From NCBI RefSeq assembly GCF_040370365.1, contig NZ_BAABWQ010000003.1, positions 124,001 through 188,000 of the forward strand: 64,000 nt of DNA, read 5' to 3'. The DNA is from Shimia sp040370365 (GTDB lineage: Bacteria; Pseudomonadota; Alphaproteobacteria; Rhodobacterales; Rhodobacteraceae). Of the stretch, positions 50,412 to 59,690 are shown piece by piece; the stretch's first letter is position 1; every line of letters begins with the position of its first letter. Made by a program: the position numbers and the translations under genes. The notes beneath the pieces were generated by a model that worked only from the letters and a program-made list of their open reading frames with translations, had not been told where the DNA came from and did no database searches.

Positions 50412-51362
50412 ATGACGTCACTTACAAAGAAACTGGCTCTGGCCACTGCCCTGGTGGCAGCGCCATTTGCCTTGGCAACCTCGGCGGCTGCCGATGGTGA
50501 GAAATATATTCTCGTCAGCCACGCTCCAGACAGCGACAGCTGGTGGAACACCATCAAGAACGGCATCGCACTTGCCGGTGAGCAGATGGATGTGGAAGTT
50601 GAGTACCGCAACCCACCGACTGGTGACTTGGCCGATATGGCCCGCATCATCGAGCAGGCTGCGGCCTCTGGCCCCAACGGCATCATCACCACTCTGTCCG
50701 ACTATGATGTGCTGTCAGGCCCAATCAAAGCTGCTGTGGACAGCGGCGTTGACGTGATCATCATGAACTCCGGCACGCCAGATCAGGCGCGCGAAGTGGG
50801 TGCGTTGATGTATGTCGGTCAGCCAGAGTATGACGCAGGTCACGCTGCTGGTCTGCGCGCCAAAGGCGACGGCGTTGGCAGCTTCCTATGTGTGAACCAC
50901 TATATCTCTTCACCGTCCTCCACAGAGCGTTGCCAAGGTTTCGCGGATGGTCTGGGTGTAGATCTGGGCAATCAGATGATCGACAGTGGGCAAGACCCGG
51001 CTGAGATCAAAAACCGTGTTCTGGCTTACCTGAACGCAAATCCAGATACGGATGCGGTTCTGACGCTTGGTCCAACATCGGCAGATCCAACTCTGCTGGC
51101 TTTGGATGAAAACGGCATGGCCGGCGACATCTACTTCGGCACATTTGACCTCGGCGAAGAGATCGTCAAAGGCATCAAAGCTGGCGTAATCAACTGGGGT
51201 ATCGACCAACAGCCGTTCCTGCAGGCGTATCTCCCAGTTGTCGTACTGACCAACTACCACCGTTACGGCGTACTGCCAGGCAACAATATCAACTCCGGCC
51301 CTGGTTTCGTGACCGCGGACGGGTTGGAAAAAGTCGAGGAATTCGCAGGCGAATACCGCTAA
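50412..51362 (+). CDS. inositol/sugar ABC transporter substrate-binding protein
   Basis: A 316-residue periplasmic protein (GGGAGGAAA ribosome site) with a signal peptide ending TSAAA before DGEKYILVS. The type I binding fold is clear: ILVSHAPDSDSWWNTIKNGI, NGIITTLSDYDVLSGPIKAA, and INWGIDQQPFLQAYLPVVVL. It is closest in layout to the ribose/fructose-type receptors (FrcB-like). Shared operator and position make myo-inositol the likely ligand. Confidence 0.9.
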   Translation: MTSLTKKLALATALVAAPFALATSAAADGEKYILVSHAPDSDSWWNTIKNGIALAGEQMDVEVEYRNPPTGDLADMARIIEQAAASGPNGIITTLSDYDVLSGPIKAAVDSGVDVIIMNSGTPDQAREVGALMYVGQPEYDAGHAAGLRAKGDGVGSFLCVNHYISSPSSTERCQGFADGLGVDLGNQMIDSGQDPAEIKNRVLAYLNANPDTDAVLTLGPTSADPTLLALDENGMAGDIYFGTFDLGEEIVKGIKAGVINWGIDQQPFLQAYLPVVVLTNYHRYGVLPGNNINSGPGFVTADGLEKVEEFAGEYR

Positions 51363-51376
51363 GCGATACCCAATTC

Positions 51377-51407
51377 GCAAAGGGCGCCTAAGAGCGGCGC
51401 CCTTTGC
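51377..51407 (+). terminator. hairpin between the inositol binding-protein and permease genes
   Basis: GCAAAGGGCGCC pairs perfectly with GGCGCCCTTTGC (12 bp) around a 7-base loop, 14 bases after the stop. The operon continues at 51455, so it probably stabilises or partly terminates the transcript. Confidence 0.8.
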
Positions 51408-51454
51408 CCCTACCCTACCAAACCCCACAATTCAAACCAAACGGGAGATGTCGC

Positions 51455-52579
51455 ATGACAAGCGCGACGCAACCCACGGCCAATTCCGATGAACGCGTTA
51501 AGGAAATTTCCAGTTTCCGCAAAGCGTTGATCCGCCCCGAGCTGGGCGGGATCGTCGGAACCGTAACCGTGTTCACTTTTTTCCTTTTGTTCGCCTTTGA
51601 CAGCGGCATGTTCAACAGCCAAGGCATCATGAACTGGAGCCAGATTTCGGCGCAGTTTATGATCATCGCGGTGGGCGCTTGCCTGCTCATGATTGCAGGC
51701 GAATTTGATCTGTCGGTGGGCTCGATGATCGGGTTTGCGGGCATGTTGATCGCCATTTTCAGCGTCACACTTGGCTGGCCGGTCTGGTTGGCGATCATCC
51801 TGACGTTTGCCATTGCTTTGGCGATTGGCGCACTCAACGGATTTATCGTGGTGCGCACTGGCTTGCCAAGTTTCATCGTGACCTTGGCGTTTTTGTTCAT
51901 CCTGCGCGGCTTCGCAATCTACCTGCCACAAACACTCGAGCGCAAAACCATCATTGGCGGCGTCGCGGATGCAGCTCAAGGTGATTGGTTGGCCTCACTG
52001 TTTGGCGGAACCATTTTCAAAGGCTTCTTTCAGTGGCTTGGTGACAACGACATCATCGCGGTATTTGAACGCGGCACCAGAAAAGGACAGCCGGTGGTCG
52101 ACGGGATACCCATGTTGATCGTCTGGGCCATCGCGCTCGTGATTGTTGGGCATATCATCCTGACAAAAACCCGCTTTGGGAATTGGATCTTCGCTGCCGG
52201 AGGCGATGCTGAGGCGGCCCGAAATTCGGGTGTGCCGGTTAACAAAGTAAAGATCTTGATGTTCATGTTCACCGCATTCTGCGCCACGGTGTTCGCCACC
52301 TGTCAGGTGATGGAGTTTGGCGGTGCGGGATCAGATCGTGGATTGCTCAAAGAGTTTGAGGCCATCATCGCCGTGGTGATTGGCGGCGCGCTACTGACGG
52401 GCGGTTACGGCTCGGTGATTGGCGCCGCGCTTGGTGCACTGATCTTTGGTGTGGTGCAACAAGGCTTGTTCTTTGCTGGCGTCGAGAGCTCGCTGTTCCG
52501 GGTGTTCCTTGGCATCATCCTATTGTTTGCCGTGATCCTGAACACTTATATCCGTCGCATCATCACGGGGGAGCGTTGA
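51455..52579 (+). CDS. inositol/sugar ABC transporter permease
   Basis: A 374-residue membrane protein of the RbsC/FrcC family, ATG 51455 after GGGAGATG. About ten hydrophobic segments are present; the core stretches LLMIAGEFDLSVGSMIGFAG and VRTGLPSFIVTLAFLFILRG are diagnostic. The TM part near the end (GALLTGGYGSVIGAALGALI) is also conserved. One base separates it from the ATPase gene. Confidence 0.93.
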   Translation: MTSATQPTANSDERVKEISSFRKALIRPELGGIVGTVTVFTFFLLFAFDSGMFNSQGIMNWSQISAQFMIIAVGACLLMIAGEFDLSVGSMIGFAGMLIAIFSVTLGWPVWLAIILTFAIALAIGALNGFIVVRTGLPSFIVTLAFLFILRGFAIYLPQTLERKTIIGGVADAAQGDWLASLFGGTIFKGFFQWLGDNDIIAVFERGTRKGQPVVDGIPMLIVWAIALVIVGHIILTKTRFGNWIFAAGGDAEAARNSGVPVNKVKILMFMFTAFCATVFATCQVMEFGGAGSDRGLLKEFEAIIAVVIGGALLTGGYGSVIGAALGALIFGVVQQGLFFAGVESSLFRVFLGIILLFAVILNTYIRRIITGER

Positions 52580-52580
52580 T

Positions 52581-53369
52581 ATGACTTCTGAACACGCACC
52601 TCTCATCCAAATGAAAAACATCGAGAAACACTTTGGTCGTGTGATTGCGCTCGCCGGCGTGTCTGTTGATGTGTTTCCTGGCGAATGTCACTGTCTGCTG
52701 GGCGACAATGGTGCAGGCAAATCTACCTTTATCAAGACCATGTCTGGCGTGCATAAACCCACCAAAGGAGAGATCCTATTTGAGGGAAAAGAGATGCATT
52801 TCTCCGATCCCCGAGATGCCATTTCGGCGGGGATTGCCACGGTGCACCAACACCTTGCCATGATCCCGCTGATGTCAGTCAGCCGCAACTTTTTCATGGG
52901 CAACGAACCGGTGAAAAAAGTAGGCCCAATGCAATTTTTCGACCATGACTATGCCAATCAGGTCACCATGGAAGAAATGCGCAAAATGGGGATCAACCTT
53001 CGGGGTCCTGATCAGGCGGTGGGCACTCTATCGGGCGGCGAACGCCAGACAGTTGCGATTGCAAGGGCCGTGCATTTTGGCGCCAAAGTGCTGATCCTAG
53101 ATGAGCCAACATCAGCGTTGGGTGTGCGCCAAACGGCCAATGTTCTGGCGACCATCGATAAGGTGCGCAAGCAAGGCATTGCGGTGGTGTTCATCACCCA
53201 CAACGTGCGCCATGCCCTTGCTGTGGGGGATCGCTTCACAGTGCTCAACCGCGGGCAGACGCTCGGCACCTCACAACGTGGCCAGATCACCCCTGATGAG
53301 CTGCAGGACATGATGGCAGGTGGTCAGGAACTGGTTGCGCTGGAAGGCAGCCTAGGCGGCACGGTATAA
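52581..53369 (+). CDS. inositol/sugar ABC transporter ATP-binding protein, single-domain
   Basis: A 262-residue ATPase. Walker A is LLGDNGAGKSTFIKTMSGVH, the signature is LSGGERQTVAIARAVHFG, Walker B is VLILDEPTSALGVRQ, and the switch His is in VFITHNVRHA. Carbohydrate class-2 importers usually have fused ~500-residue ATPases (RbsA, IatA). This one is a single domain like FrcA, so two copies must assemble. It closes the importer operon. Confidence 0.92.
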   Translation: MTSEHAPLIQMKNIEKHFGRVIALAGVSVDVFPGECHCLLGDNGAGKSTFIKTMSGVHKPTKGEILFEGKEMHFSDPRDAISAGIATVHQHLAMIPLMSVSRNFFMGNEPVKKVGPMQFFDHDYANQVTMEEMRKMGINLRGPDQAVGTLSGGERQTVAIARAVHFGAKVLILDEPTSALGVRQTANVLATIDKVRKQGIAVVFITHNVRHALAVGDRFTVLNRGQTLGTSQRGQITPDELQDMMAGGQELVALEGSLGGTV

Positions 53370-53393
53370 ACACCAGTCACCTAAAGAACGATG

Positions 53394-53417
53394 CCCCATC
53401 GCCTTTTGGCGGTGGGG
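53394..53417 (+). terminator. intrinsic terminator after the inositol importer
   Basis: CCCCATCGCC pairs with GGCGGTGGGG around a TTTT loop (10-bp stem with one wobble), followed by TTTGTCGTT. It is 25 bases after the ATPase stop. Confidence 0.85.
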
Positions 53418-53467
53418 TTTGTCGTTGAAACGCTGAGACATCTAAGATTTTCGAAGCTTATCGCAAA

Positions 53468-53692
53468 ATGTTATTGGTCGCTGCTCGGCTGGCAGTTGTC
53501 GCAGCAGTCGCCTCTGCGGAGACGTTCGAAATCACCTGTCCGCAGCTGAAAAACAATGCCGCACGGTTTGACGAGATCGACACCTATGAGGACTTCATAG
53601 CGCAATCGATCTGCCAGGGCCGCAAATGGGGCGACACGCATTTTGCGCGCGCATATATCGGTGACGCCTTGTACGGCCTTCAGCGTTTTTGA
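53468..53692 (+). CDS. small secreted hypothetical protein
   Basis: A 74-residue protein with a short signal-like N-terminus (MLLVAARLAVVAAVASA before ETFEI) and two cysteines (EITCPQL and QSICQG) in the mature ~57 residues. The ribosome site is weak. It sits alone between the inositol importer terminator and the convergent urtE stop. Not recognised. A real but unconserved gene is plausible. Confidence 0.5.
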   Translation: MLLVAARLAVVAAVASAETFEITCPQLKNNAARFDEIDTYEDFIAQSICQGRKWGDTHFARAYIGDALYGLQRF

Positions 53693-53704
53693 TCGAATTG
53701 AACG

Positions 53705-54400
53705 CTACACAGAGACGCTGTTGAGCAACTCATCGCGGTCGATTTCCGCCTTCGTGCCCTCTAGCAAAACGGAACCTCGGCGCAGGACAACAAAGCGATC
53801 AGCCAGCCCGTAGGCAAAATCAAAGTACTGCTCCACAAGCACAATCGCCATATTGCCTTGATCTCGGAGCAATTTGATGACCTCCCCGATTTGCTGGATG
53901 ATGTTGGGCTGAATGCCTTCTGTGGGCTCATCGAGCAACAGGAGTTTCGGCTTGGTGATCAACGCCCGAGCGATGGCAAGTTGCTGCTGCTGCCCACCCG
54001 ACAAATCGCCACCACGCCGGTTTTGCATTTCTTTCAGCACAGGGAAGAGTTCAAACATCTGCTCCGGTACAGCGCGCTCGCCTTTGGGCAGGCAGTTAAA
54101 ACCGGTTTCCATGTTTTCACGAACGGTCAGCAATGGGAAAATCTCCCGACCCTGAGGCACATAAGCCACGCCTTTGTGGGCCAAAGCCTGTGCGGTCAAC
54201 GCGGGCAGTGTTTCCCCATCCAGCGCAAGAGTGCCACCTGAGCGCGCATGGGTGCCAGAGATCGCTTTGATCAAGCTGGTTTTTCCAACACCATTGGTGC
54301 CCATGACACAGGTGACTTCGCCTTTCTGGGCCTCCATTGAGATGCCATTTAGGATCTGAGAGTGGCCATAGTGCAGCGTAATATCATCTAGTTTTAGCAT
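53705..54400 (-). CDS. urtE: urea ABC transporter ATP-binding protein UrtE
   Basis: A 231-residue LivF-type ATPase. Walker A is VMGTNGVGKTSLIKAISG, the signature is LSGGQQQQLAIARALI, and Walker B is LLLLDEPTEGIQPNIIQQIG. The phrase PTEGIQPNIIQ is characteristic of UrtE among branched-chain-type ATPases. Last gene of urtABCDE, one base after urtD. Confidence 0.93.
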   Translation of the reverse strand: MLKLDDITLHYGHSQILNGISMEAQKGEVTCVMGTNGVGKTSLIKAISGTHARSGGTLALDGETLPALTAQALAHKGVAYVPQGREIFPLLTVRENMETGFNCLPKGERAVPEQMFELFPVLKEMQNRRGGDLSGGQQQQLAIARALITKPKLLLLDEPTEGIQPNIIQQIGEVIKLLRDQGNMAIVLVEQYFDFAYGLADRFVVLRRGSVLLEGTKAEIDRDELLNSVSV

Positions 54401-54401
54401 C

Positions 54402-55142
54402 TTAACGCTCCAGATAGACGTCGATGACGTTTTGATCAGACGTCACGTGATCAAGGCTGCCTTCGGCCAACACTGCGCCTTCGTGCAGCACGGTGACTTT
54501 GCAATTGAGGCGCCGCACAAATTCCATGTCGTGCTCCACCACCACCACCGCGCGGGTTTTGGCGGCTTCAACCAAAATGTCGGTGGTGTGCTCTCGCTCT
54601 GCCGGGGTCATGCCGGCGGCGGGTTCGTCCACGAGCAAAAGGCGCGGCTCTTGCGCGAGAAGCATGCCGATTTCCAGCCATTGTTTCTGACCGTGGCTCA
54701 GCTCTCCTGAGGTGCGTTGCAGCTGATCACGCAGGCCGATTTGGTCCGCAAGGTCATCCACCTTCTCAAGGTCTTCGTCGCTGGGGCGATACATCAACAC
54801 CGAAAACCAACCCCGCGGCTTTTTGAGCGCCATCAGCAGGTTGGCCTGCACTGACTGATCCTCAAACACAGTGGGTTTCTGAAATTTACGGCCAATGCCA
54901 GACTGCGCGATCTTTGCCTCATTCATTTTCAGCAGGTTCACCGAGGCTTCCCCCCAGATCACACGCCCCTCATCGGGACGGGTTTTGCCGGTGACAATGT
55001 CCATAAATGTGGTTTTGCCTGCCCCGTTGGGACCAATCACCGCGCGCATTTCGGCTTCGCCAATTTGGAACGAGAGGTTGTTGATGGCACGAAACCCATC
55101 AAAGGTAACCGAGACGCCAGAGACTTCGAGAAGCGTTTTCAT
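54402..55142 (-). CDS. urtD: urea ABC transporter ATP-binding protein UrtD
   Basis: A 246-residue LivG-type ATPase. Walker A is VIGPNGAGKTTFMDIVTGKT, with the TGKTRPDEG stretch typical of UrtD; the signature variant is LSHGQKQWLEIGMLLAQ, and Walker B is LLLVDEPAAGMTPAERE. The His in LSHGQ instead of LSGGQ is a known UrtD feature. The start overlaps the urtC stop (ATGA). Confidence 0.94.
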   Translation of the reverse strand: MKTLLEVSGVSVTFDGFRAINNLSFQIGEAEMRAVIGPNGAGKTTFMDIVTGKTRPDEGRVIWGEASVNLLKMNEAKIAQSGIGRKFQKPTVFEDQSVQANLLMALKKPRGWFSVLMYRPSDEDLEKVDDLADQIGLRDQLQRTSGELSHGQKQWLEIGMLLAQEPRLLLVDEPAAGMTPAEREHTTDILVEAAKTRAVVVVEHDMEFVRRLNCKVTVLHEGAVLAEGSLDHVTSDQNVIDVYLER

Positions 55143-56368
55143 TGGCTTGCCTCCTGTTCACGCAAGGCACCGTCATCCGGCCCAAGGTCTGTACCGTGAC
55201 GATTGGGTGCCCGACGGTCAGTGTAGAGGTCAATCAGGCCGCCGATGCCTTTGGGAGCAAAGAGTGTGACCAGCACAAAGGACAGCCCCAGAAGCACCAA
55301 CCACCAGTCGACCCATTTGATGGTGTAAAAGCCGAGGTTGATGTCAGGGGCTTGCCCGCCGGTGAACCACGTGGACAGCAAGCTGACAAAGGCCGCGCCG
55401 ATCACTGCCCCATAGAGCCGCCCGCGCCCACCGATGGCGACCCATACCGCGAGGTAGATAGATGCGATGGGCGCGATTTCGGCTGGGTTGATGATGCCCG
55501 CTTGCGGATAGTATAGCGCACCCGCGATGGCGGCGATGCAGGCCGTCAAAGTGAAGATCACCAGCTTATAGGTCTCCACCGAATACCCAAGAAAGCGGGC
55601 GCGCGCCTCATTGTCGCGAATGCCGCGAATGACAGAGCCGAACTTGCCGCTGACCAACCACGCGCAAAGCACGTAGCCTGCGGCCAGTGCCGCAGCAGAA
55701 GCCCAGAAGAACCAGAGCGATACGTGATCTTGGTTGGCTGTCACGCCCGGCAGGTTTTGCAAGCCAGACAACCCGTTGTTCCCGCGCAATCCGCTGTCGT
55801 TTTGGAAAAGATACAGCGCCAGTGCGAGTGTCATGGCTTGGGTCAGGATGGACAGGTACACGCCGGTCACACGGCTGCGAAAGGCAAGCCATCCGAAGAC
55901 CAACGCCAACACGCCGGGCACCAAGAGCACCAGGATGAGTTGGAGCGTGAGGCTGTCTGCGAAGGCCCAGACGACAGGGAACTCGCTGCTTCCAACCACA
56001 CCAAAAATCTGATTGCCGATCGCGTCGATGACTTCACCGTCTGTGGGCGGAATTTCCGCGCCAGACAGGCTTTCAACCACGATCAAACGGGTGCGCTCAT
56101 ACATGAGCCACATGCCGATCATGTAACCGCCAAGCCCAAAGAAGGCGAAATGGCCAAGGCTGAGAATGCCTGTGTAGCCCCAGATCAGATCCATCGCCAA
56201 AGCAATCAGGCAAAGGCAAAGCGTTTTGCCCAAAGTCTTGATGAAGCTGGTGGAAATGCCGCCGACGCCGAAACCTTCAGACATCACAGTGACCAACAAA
56301 GTGAACAGTGCCAACACGGCAAGGAAGATCAAGACCGATGGATTTTTGGCAATAAAACTACGCTGCAT
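55139..56368 (-). CDS. urtC: urea ABC transporter permease UrtC
   Basis: A 409-residue LivM-type membrane protein of the usual UrtC length. LDLIWGYTGILSLGHFAFFG (here AMDLIWGYTGILSLGHFAFF) is the signature segment, and WVAIGGRGRLYGAVIGAAFV lies late in the protein. An insert with acidic residues (GAEIPPTDGEVIDAIG) follows the first segments. It forms the urea channel with UrtB. Confidence 0.93.
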   Translation of the reverse strand: MQRSFIAKNPSVLIFLAVLALFTLLVTVMSEGFGVGGISTSFIKTLGKTLCLCLIALAMDLIWGYTGILSLGHFAFFGLGGYMIGMWLMYERTRLIVVESLSGAEIPPTDGEVIDAIGNQIFGVVGSSEFPVVWAFADSLTLQLILVLLVPGVLALVFGWLAFRSRVTGVYLSILTQAMTLALALYLFQNDSGLRGNNGLSGLQNLPGVTANQDHVSLWFFWASAAALAAGYVLCAWLVSGKFGSVIRGIRDNEARARFLGYSVETYKLVIFTLTACIAAIAGALYYPQAGIINPAEIAPIASIYLAVWVAIGGRGRLYGAVIGAAFVSLLSTWFTGGQAPDINLGFYTIKWVDWWLVLLGLSFVLVTLFAPKGIGGLIDLYTDRRAPNRHGTDLGPDDGALREQEASQ

Positions 56369-56371
56369 GGC

Positions 56372-58339
56372 TCAATCCCCCGCCGCGCGGCCTTTGAGGG
56401 CGATAATGCCCCGTGGCCTAAATTGGATGAAGATGATGATGAAGATGATCATATAGGTCTGCGCCGCCAACGTATTGGATGGGTTCATCCATTCGATGCC
56501 TTTTTGCAGGAAGCCAATCATCGCAGCCCCCGCCAAGGTGCCCCAGATGTTGCCAACCCCGCCAACAACCACGGTCATAAAGCTTTGCACGATATAGTCG
56601 CTGCCCAGTTCCGAGGTCACTTTGGCAAACAGGCCAATGGCGACCCCCGCAATCCCAGCAATGCCGGAGCCGAGACCAAAGGTCAGCATGTTCACTTTGT
56701 CCGGGTTGATGCCCATGGAGGCTGCCATGCGAGGGTTTTGCGTCACGGCGCGGGTTTCAAGACCCAGCCGCGTGCGCTTCATGATGTAGAGGAAAACACC
56801 GAGGAAAATTAGTGCGAGAATGAAGATCGCGATGCGAATATAGCTGATCGACACCACATCGTTCATCACCCATGCGCCATCCAGCCACCCCGGTGCGGTC
56901 AGCGGGCGCGCCTGTGTGCCAAAGATATTTTTCGCCAGCTGTTGCAGTGCGATAGAGATACCGAAGGTCGCCAGCAGGGTTTCCAGCGGACGCGCTTGCA
57001 ACCAGCGGATCACCAAGCGCTCCATGGCGACACCTGCAGCAAAGGTCACAGCAAAGGCTGTGGGGATTGCCACAATGATTGACACCGTGTGATCCGGGAT
57101 GAGTTGCTGCACCACATAACCAGTGTAGGCACCCATCATGATAAACTCACCATGTGCCATATTGATTACCCCCATCACACCAAAGGTGATGGCAAGACCA
57201 ATGGCCGCAAGGAAATAGATCGACGCCAACGAGAGTGCATCAAGTGTCAGATCAAGTGTTTGGTTCAGGCCCACCTTCAATTCGATGTCTTTGAGGGCTT
57301 GTTTGGCGGCATCTGTTACGGCCGCGGAGGGCTCCGAATACGCATCAAAGAACACATGCGCGCCCAGCGCGGCATCAATGTCTGCTTCGGTCACATTGGC
57401 AGGCACTTTGCCCTCTGCCGCCAGCGTGTTGTAGGCCGTAAGCCGGGTCGCTTCTGTGTTGAGCTGTGCCACTGGCAGGCCACCAACGCGGCCCCCTTCT
57501 ATGTTTTCACCCAAAGAGAGGCGGATGTCATTGCTCGACAGACGCGCGGGCGCGAGGCCATTTTCGGCAAGCATGTCATATGCGGTGAGGCGACCAAAAT
57601 CTTCCTGCCCGGGCTCCAAAAAAGTGGCCACATTCACATCTTCGGGCACCTCAGAAGGGGCCACCTGACGTGTGGTGGTCAAAAGCGGATTTAGCGTGGC
57701 GCGCACATCCACACCCAGATCACCGGACATATCGGTGATGGCGGCAATACGCGCGGTATCATCCGCGTCATAGCCAATGGTCAGAAGGCGCTCGAGCCGC
57801 TGTTTCTGTGCCTTAAGCACCGCGTCCGGTTCCCCTGTGATCGAGGCGCGCAGCGGGATCAACAATTCGGGTTCGGGATCGCGTTCAATCGACAACAGTG
57901 CAGCACGGCGATTGTCGGCATTGGGATCACTCAGCTGGAACTGCACCAAGGCGGTGCCAATCAGGGCGCGGATGCCGCTGTTGGGTTTGATCTGTTTCAG
58001 ATCGCTTTTGGCAAACTCACCAATGGCATCACCGGTATCAAAATCGGTGAGCGCATAGGTTTTGCTATCAATTTTTTCGCCAATGAAGAACAGCCCGTCT
58101 TCTGTGCGCTGCCACATGTTCTTTGCGGCCCAGACTTGCAGCACGTTTTGCGCTTGCGGCAGCCCTGAACTTGCGACGGCATCAATCGCCGGACCAATGG
58201 TCTTGCGCGAGCTTTTCACGATCAGCGCCTGATGTTCTTGGAGTATCGGTTGGATGTTGGCGTCTTGGGCCAACGTCGTGCCGGGCGAAATCAGGCAAGC
58301 CACCAAGAAGGCAAGGCTGGCCAAAAAGATCTGTCTCAT
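56372..58339 (-). CDS. urtB: urea ABC transporter permease UrtB
   Basis: A 655-residue protein with a signal-like N-terminus (LASLAFLVACLISPGTTLAQ), a periplasmic region of about 340 residues typical of proteobacterial UrtB, and a C-terminal LivH-type permease domain with about eight membrane segments. The core is FGVMGVINMAHGEFIMMGAY and later GGVGNIWGTLAGAAMIGFLQ. Full length for the family. Three bases precede urtC. Confidence 0.93.
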   Translation of the reverse strand: MRQIFLASLAFLVACLISPGTTLAQDANIQPILQEHQALIVKSSRKTIGPAIDAVASSGLPQAQNVLQVWAAKNMWQRTEDGLFFIGEKIDSKTYALTDFDTGDAIGEFAKSDLKQIKPNSGIRALIGTALVQFQLSDPNADNRRAALLSIERDPEPELLIPLRASITGEPDAVLKAQKQRLERLLTIGYDADDTARIAAITDMSGDLGVDVRATLNPLLTTTRQVAPSEVPEDVNVATFLEPGQEDFGRLTAYDMLAENGLAPARLSSNDIRLSLGENIEGGRVGGLPVAQLNTEATRLTAYNTLAAEGKVPANVTEADIDAALGAHVFFDAYSEPSAAVTDAAKQALKDIELKVGLNQTLDLTLDALSLASIYFLAAIGLAITFGVMGVINMAHGEFIMMGAYTGYVVQQLIPDHTVSIIVAIPTAFAVTFAAGVAMERLVIRWLQARPLETLLATFGISIALQQLAKNIFGTQARPLTAPGWLDGAWVMNDVVSISYIRIAIFILALIFLGVFLYIMKRTRLGLETRAVTQNPRMAASMGINPDKVNMLTFGLGSGIAGIAGVAIGLFAKVTSELGSDYIVQSFMTVVVGGVGNIWGTLAGAAMIGFLQKGIEWMNPSNTLAAQTYMIIFIIIFIQFRPRGIIALKGRAAGD

Positions 58340-58365
58340 GTGAGGAAGTCCGAGCGTGTTTGAAT

Positions 58366-58388
58366 GGGGCCGCCTATGAAGCGGCCCC
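58366..58388 (-). terminator. hairpin between urtA and urtB
   Basis: GGGGCCGC pairs perfectly with GCGGCCCC around a 7-base loop, 21 bases past the urtA stop on the minus strand. The operon continues, so it probably sets the urtA to urtB expression ratio. Confidence 0.75.
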
Positions 58389-58409
58389 CAAAATGGTCTC
58401 TACTAAGAA

Positions 58410-59690
58410 TTAGTAGTTTGACAGAGTCTGTACGCAGGTTTTGGTTTCGGTGTTGTACATACCACAATCCAAGTCTTTCCAATCCGACATCAGAACAGCA
58501 GATTCTGGCAGGAAGTCTGTCCATGCATCGCCGGGAACTTCGGTGGTCTGGGAGATGATATCAAACTGACCGTCGGCCTGGATCTCGCCGATCAGAACCG
58601 GCTTCGCCAAGTGGTGGTTTGGCAGCATGACAGCGGTACCACCGGTCAAGTTTGGATACTCCTGACCATACATTTCTGCGCGAACCGCATCAACTTCAGT
58701 AGAGCCTGCTTCGGTTGCCGCGTTCACCCACATGTTGAAGCCGATGAAGTGGGCTTCCATTGGATCGTTGGTCACGCGCTCGTCGCCCATGGTGGCTTTC
58801 CATGTTTCCACAAACTCTGCGTTCACGTCAGCATCTGCAGACTGGAAGTAGTTCCAAGCAGCCAAGTGGCCAACGAGGTTGGATGTGTCCAGACCAGCAA
58901 GCTCTTCTTCGCCCACCGAGAATGCCACAACTGGAATGTCGTCTGCAGAAATGCCAGCCGCGGCCAGCTCTTTGTAGAAGCCGATGTTTGCGTCACCGTT
59001 GATTGTGGAGATCACACCAACTTTTTTGCCGTCAGCGCCGAGTGCAACAACGTCTGCTACGATCTTGGACCAGTCAGAGTGTCCAAATGGCGTGTAGTTT
59101 ACGAAGATATCTTCGTCCGCGATGCCTTTGCCCTTCAGGTAGGACTCAAGGATGTTGTTGGTGGTCCGTGGGTACACATAGTCGGTGCCCAACAGAGCGA
59201 ATTTCTCGACACCCAGTTCGTCCAAGAAATAGTCAGTCGCTGGGATCGCTTGTTGGTTCGGCGCCGCACCGGTGTAGAATACGTTCTTGGAGCTTTCTTC
59301 ACCTTCGTACTGAACAGGGTAGAACAGCAGGCCGTTCAGTTCTTCGATCACTGGCAGCACGGACTTACGGGACACAGATGTCCAGTTGCCGAAGATCACG
59401 TCAACTTCGTGTACGGTCAGAAGCTCACGTGCTTTCTCAGCAAACAGGGGCCAGTCAGACGCTGGATCAACAACAACCGCTTCCAGTTGTTTGCCCAGCA
59501 GACCACCTTTGGCGTTCTGCTGATCGATGAGCATCAGCATGGTGTCTTTCAGCGTGGTCTCAGAGATGGCCATTGTGCCGGACAGCGAGTGCAGCACGCC
59601 AACTTTAATGGTGTCGTCGTCAGCCATGGCAGCGCCGGCGAGCGAGGCAAAAACCAAAGATCCTGCGAGCGTGGATTTCAGAAAGGTCAT
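58410..59690 (-). CDS. urtA: urea ABC transporter substrate-binding protein UrtA
   Basis: A 426-residue periplasmic receptor from ATG 59690, which follows a perfect AGGAGAAAAGA; the frame is open to 59747 without support. The signal peptide ends GAAMA before DDDTIKVGVLHSLSGTMAIS. Urea-type landmarks are GNWTSVSRKSVLPVIEELNG, LFYPVQYEGEESSKNVFYTG and GTDYVYPRTTNNILESYLKG. First gene of urtABCDE. The operon encodes uptake only; no urease genes lie in the window. Confidence 0.95.
   Translation of the reverse strand: MTFLKSTLAGSLVFASLAGAAMADDDTIKVGVLHSLSGTMAISETTLKDTMLMLIDQQNAKGGLLGKQLEAVVVDPASDWPLFAEKARELLTVHEVDVIFGNWTSVSRKSVLPVIEELNGLLFYPVQYEGEESSKNVFYTGAAPNQQAIPATDYFLDELGVEKFALLGTDYVYPRTTNNILESYLKGKGIADEDIFVNYTPFGHSDWSKIVADVVALGADGKKVGVISTINGDANIGFYKELAAAGISADDIPVVAFSVGEEELAGLDTSNLVGHLAAWNYFQSADADVNAEFVETWKATMGDERVTNDPMEAHFIGFNMWVNAATEAGSTEVDAVRAEMYGQEYPNLTGGTAVMLPNHHLAKPVLIGEIQADGQFDIISQTTEVPGDAWTDFLPESAVLMSDWKDLDCGMYNTETKTCVQTLSNY

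Noticed and set aside
55724..56812. 362-codon plus-strand open frame
   Set aside because: Antisense to urtC and urtB; His/Gln-rich nonsense composition.
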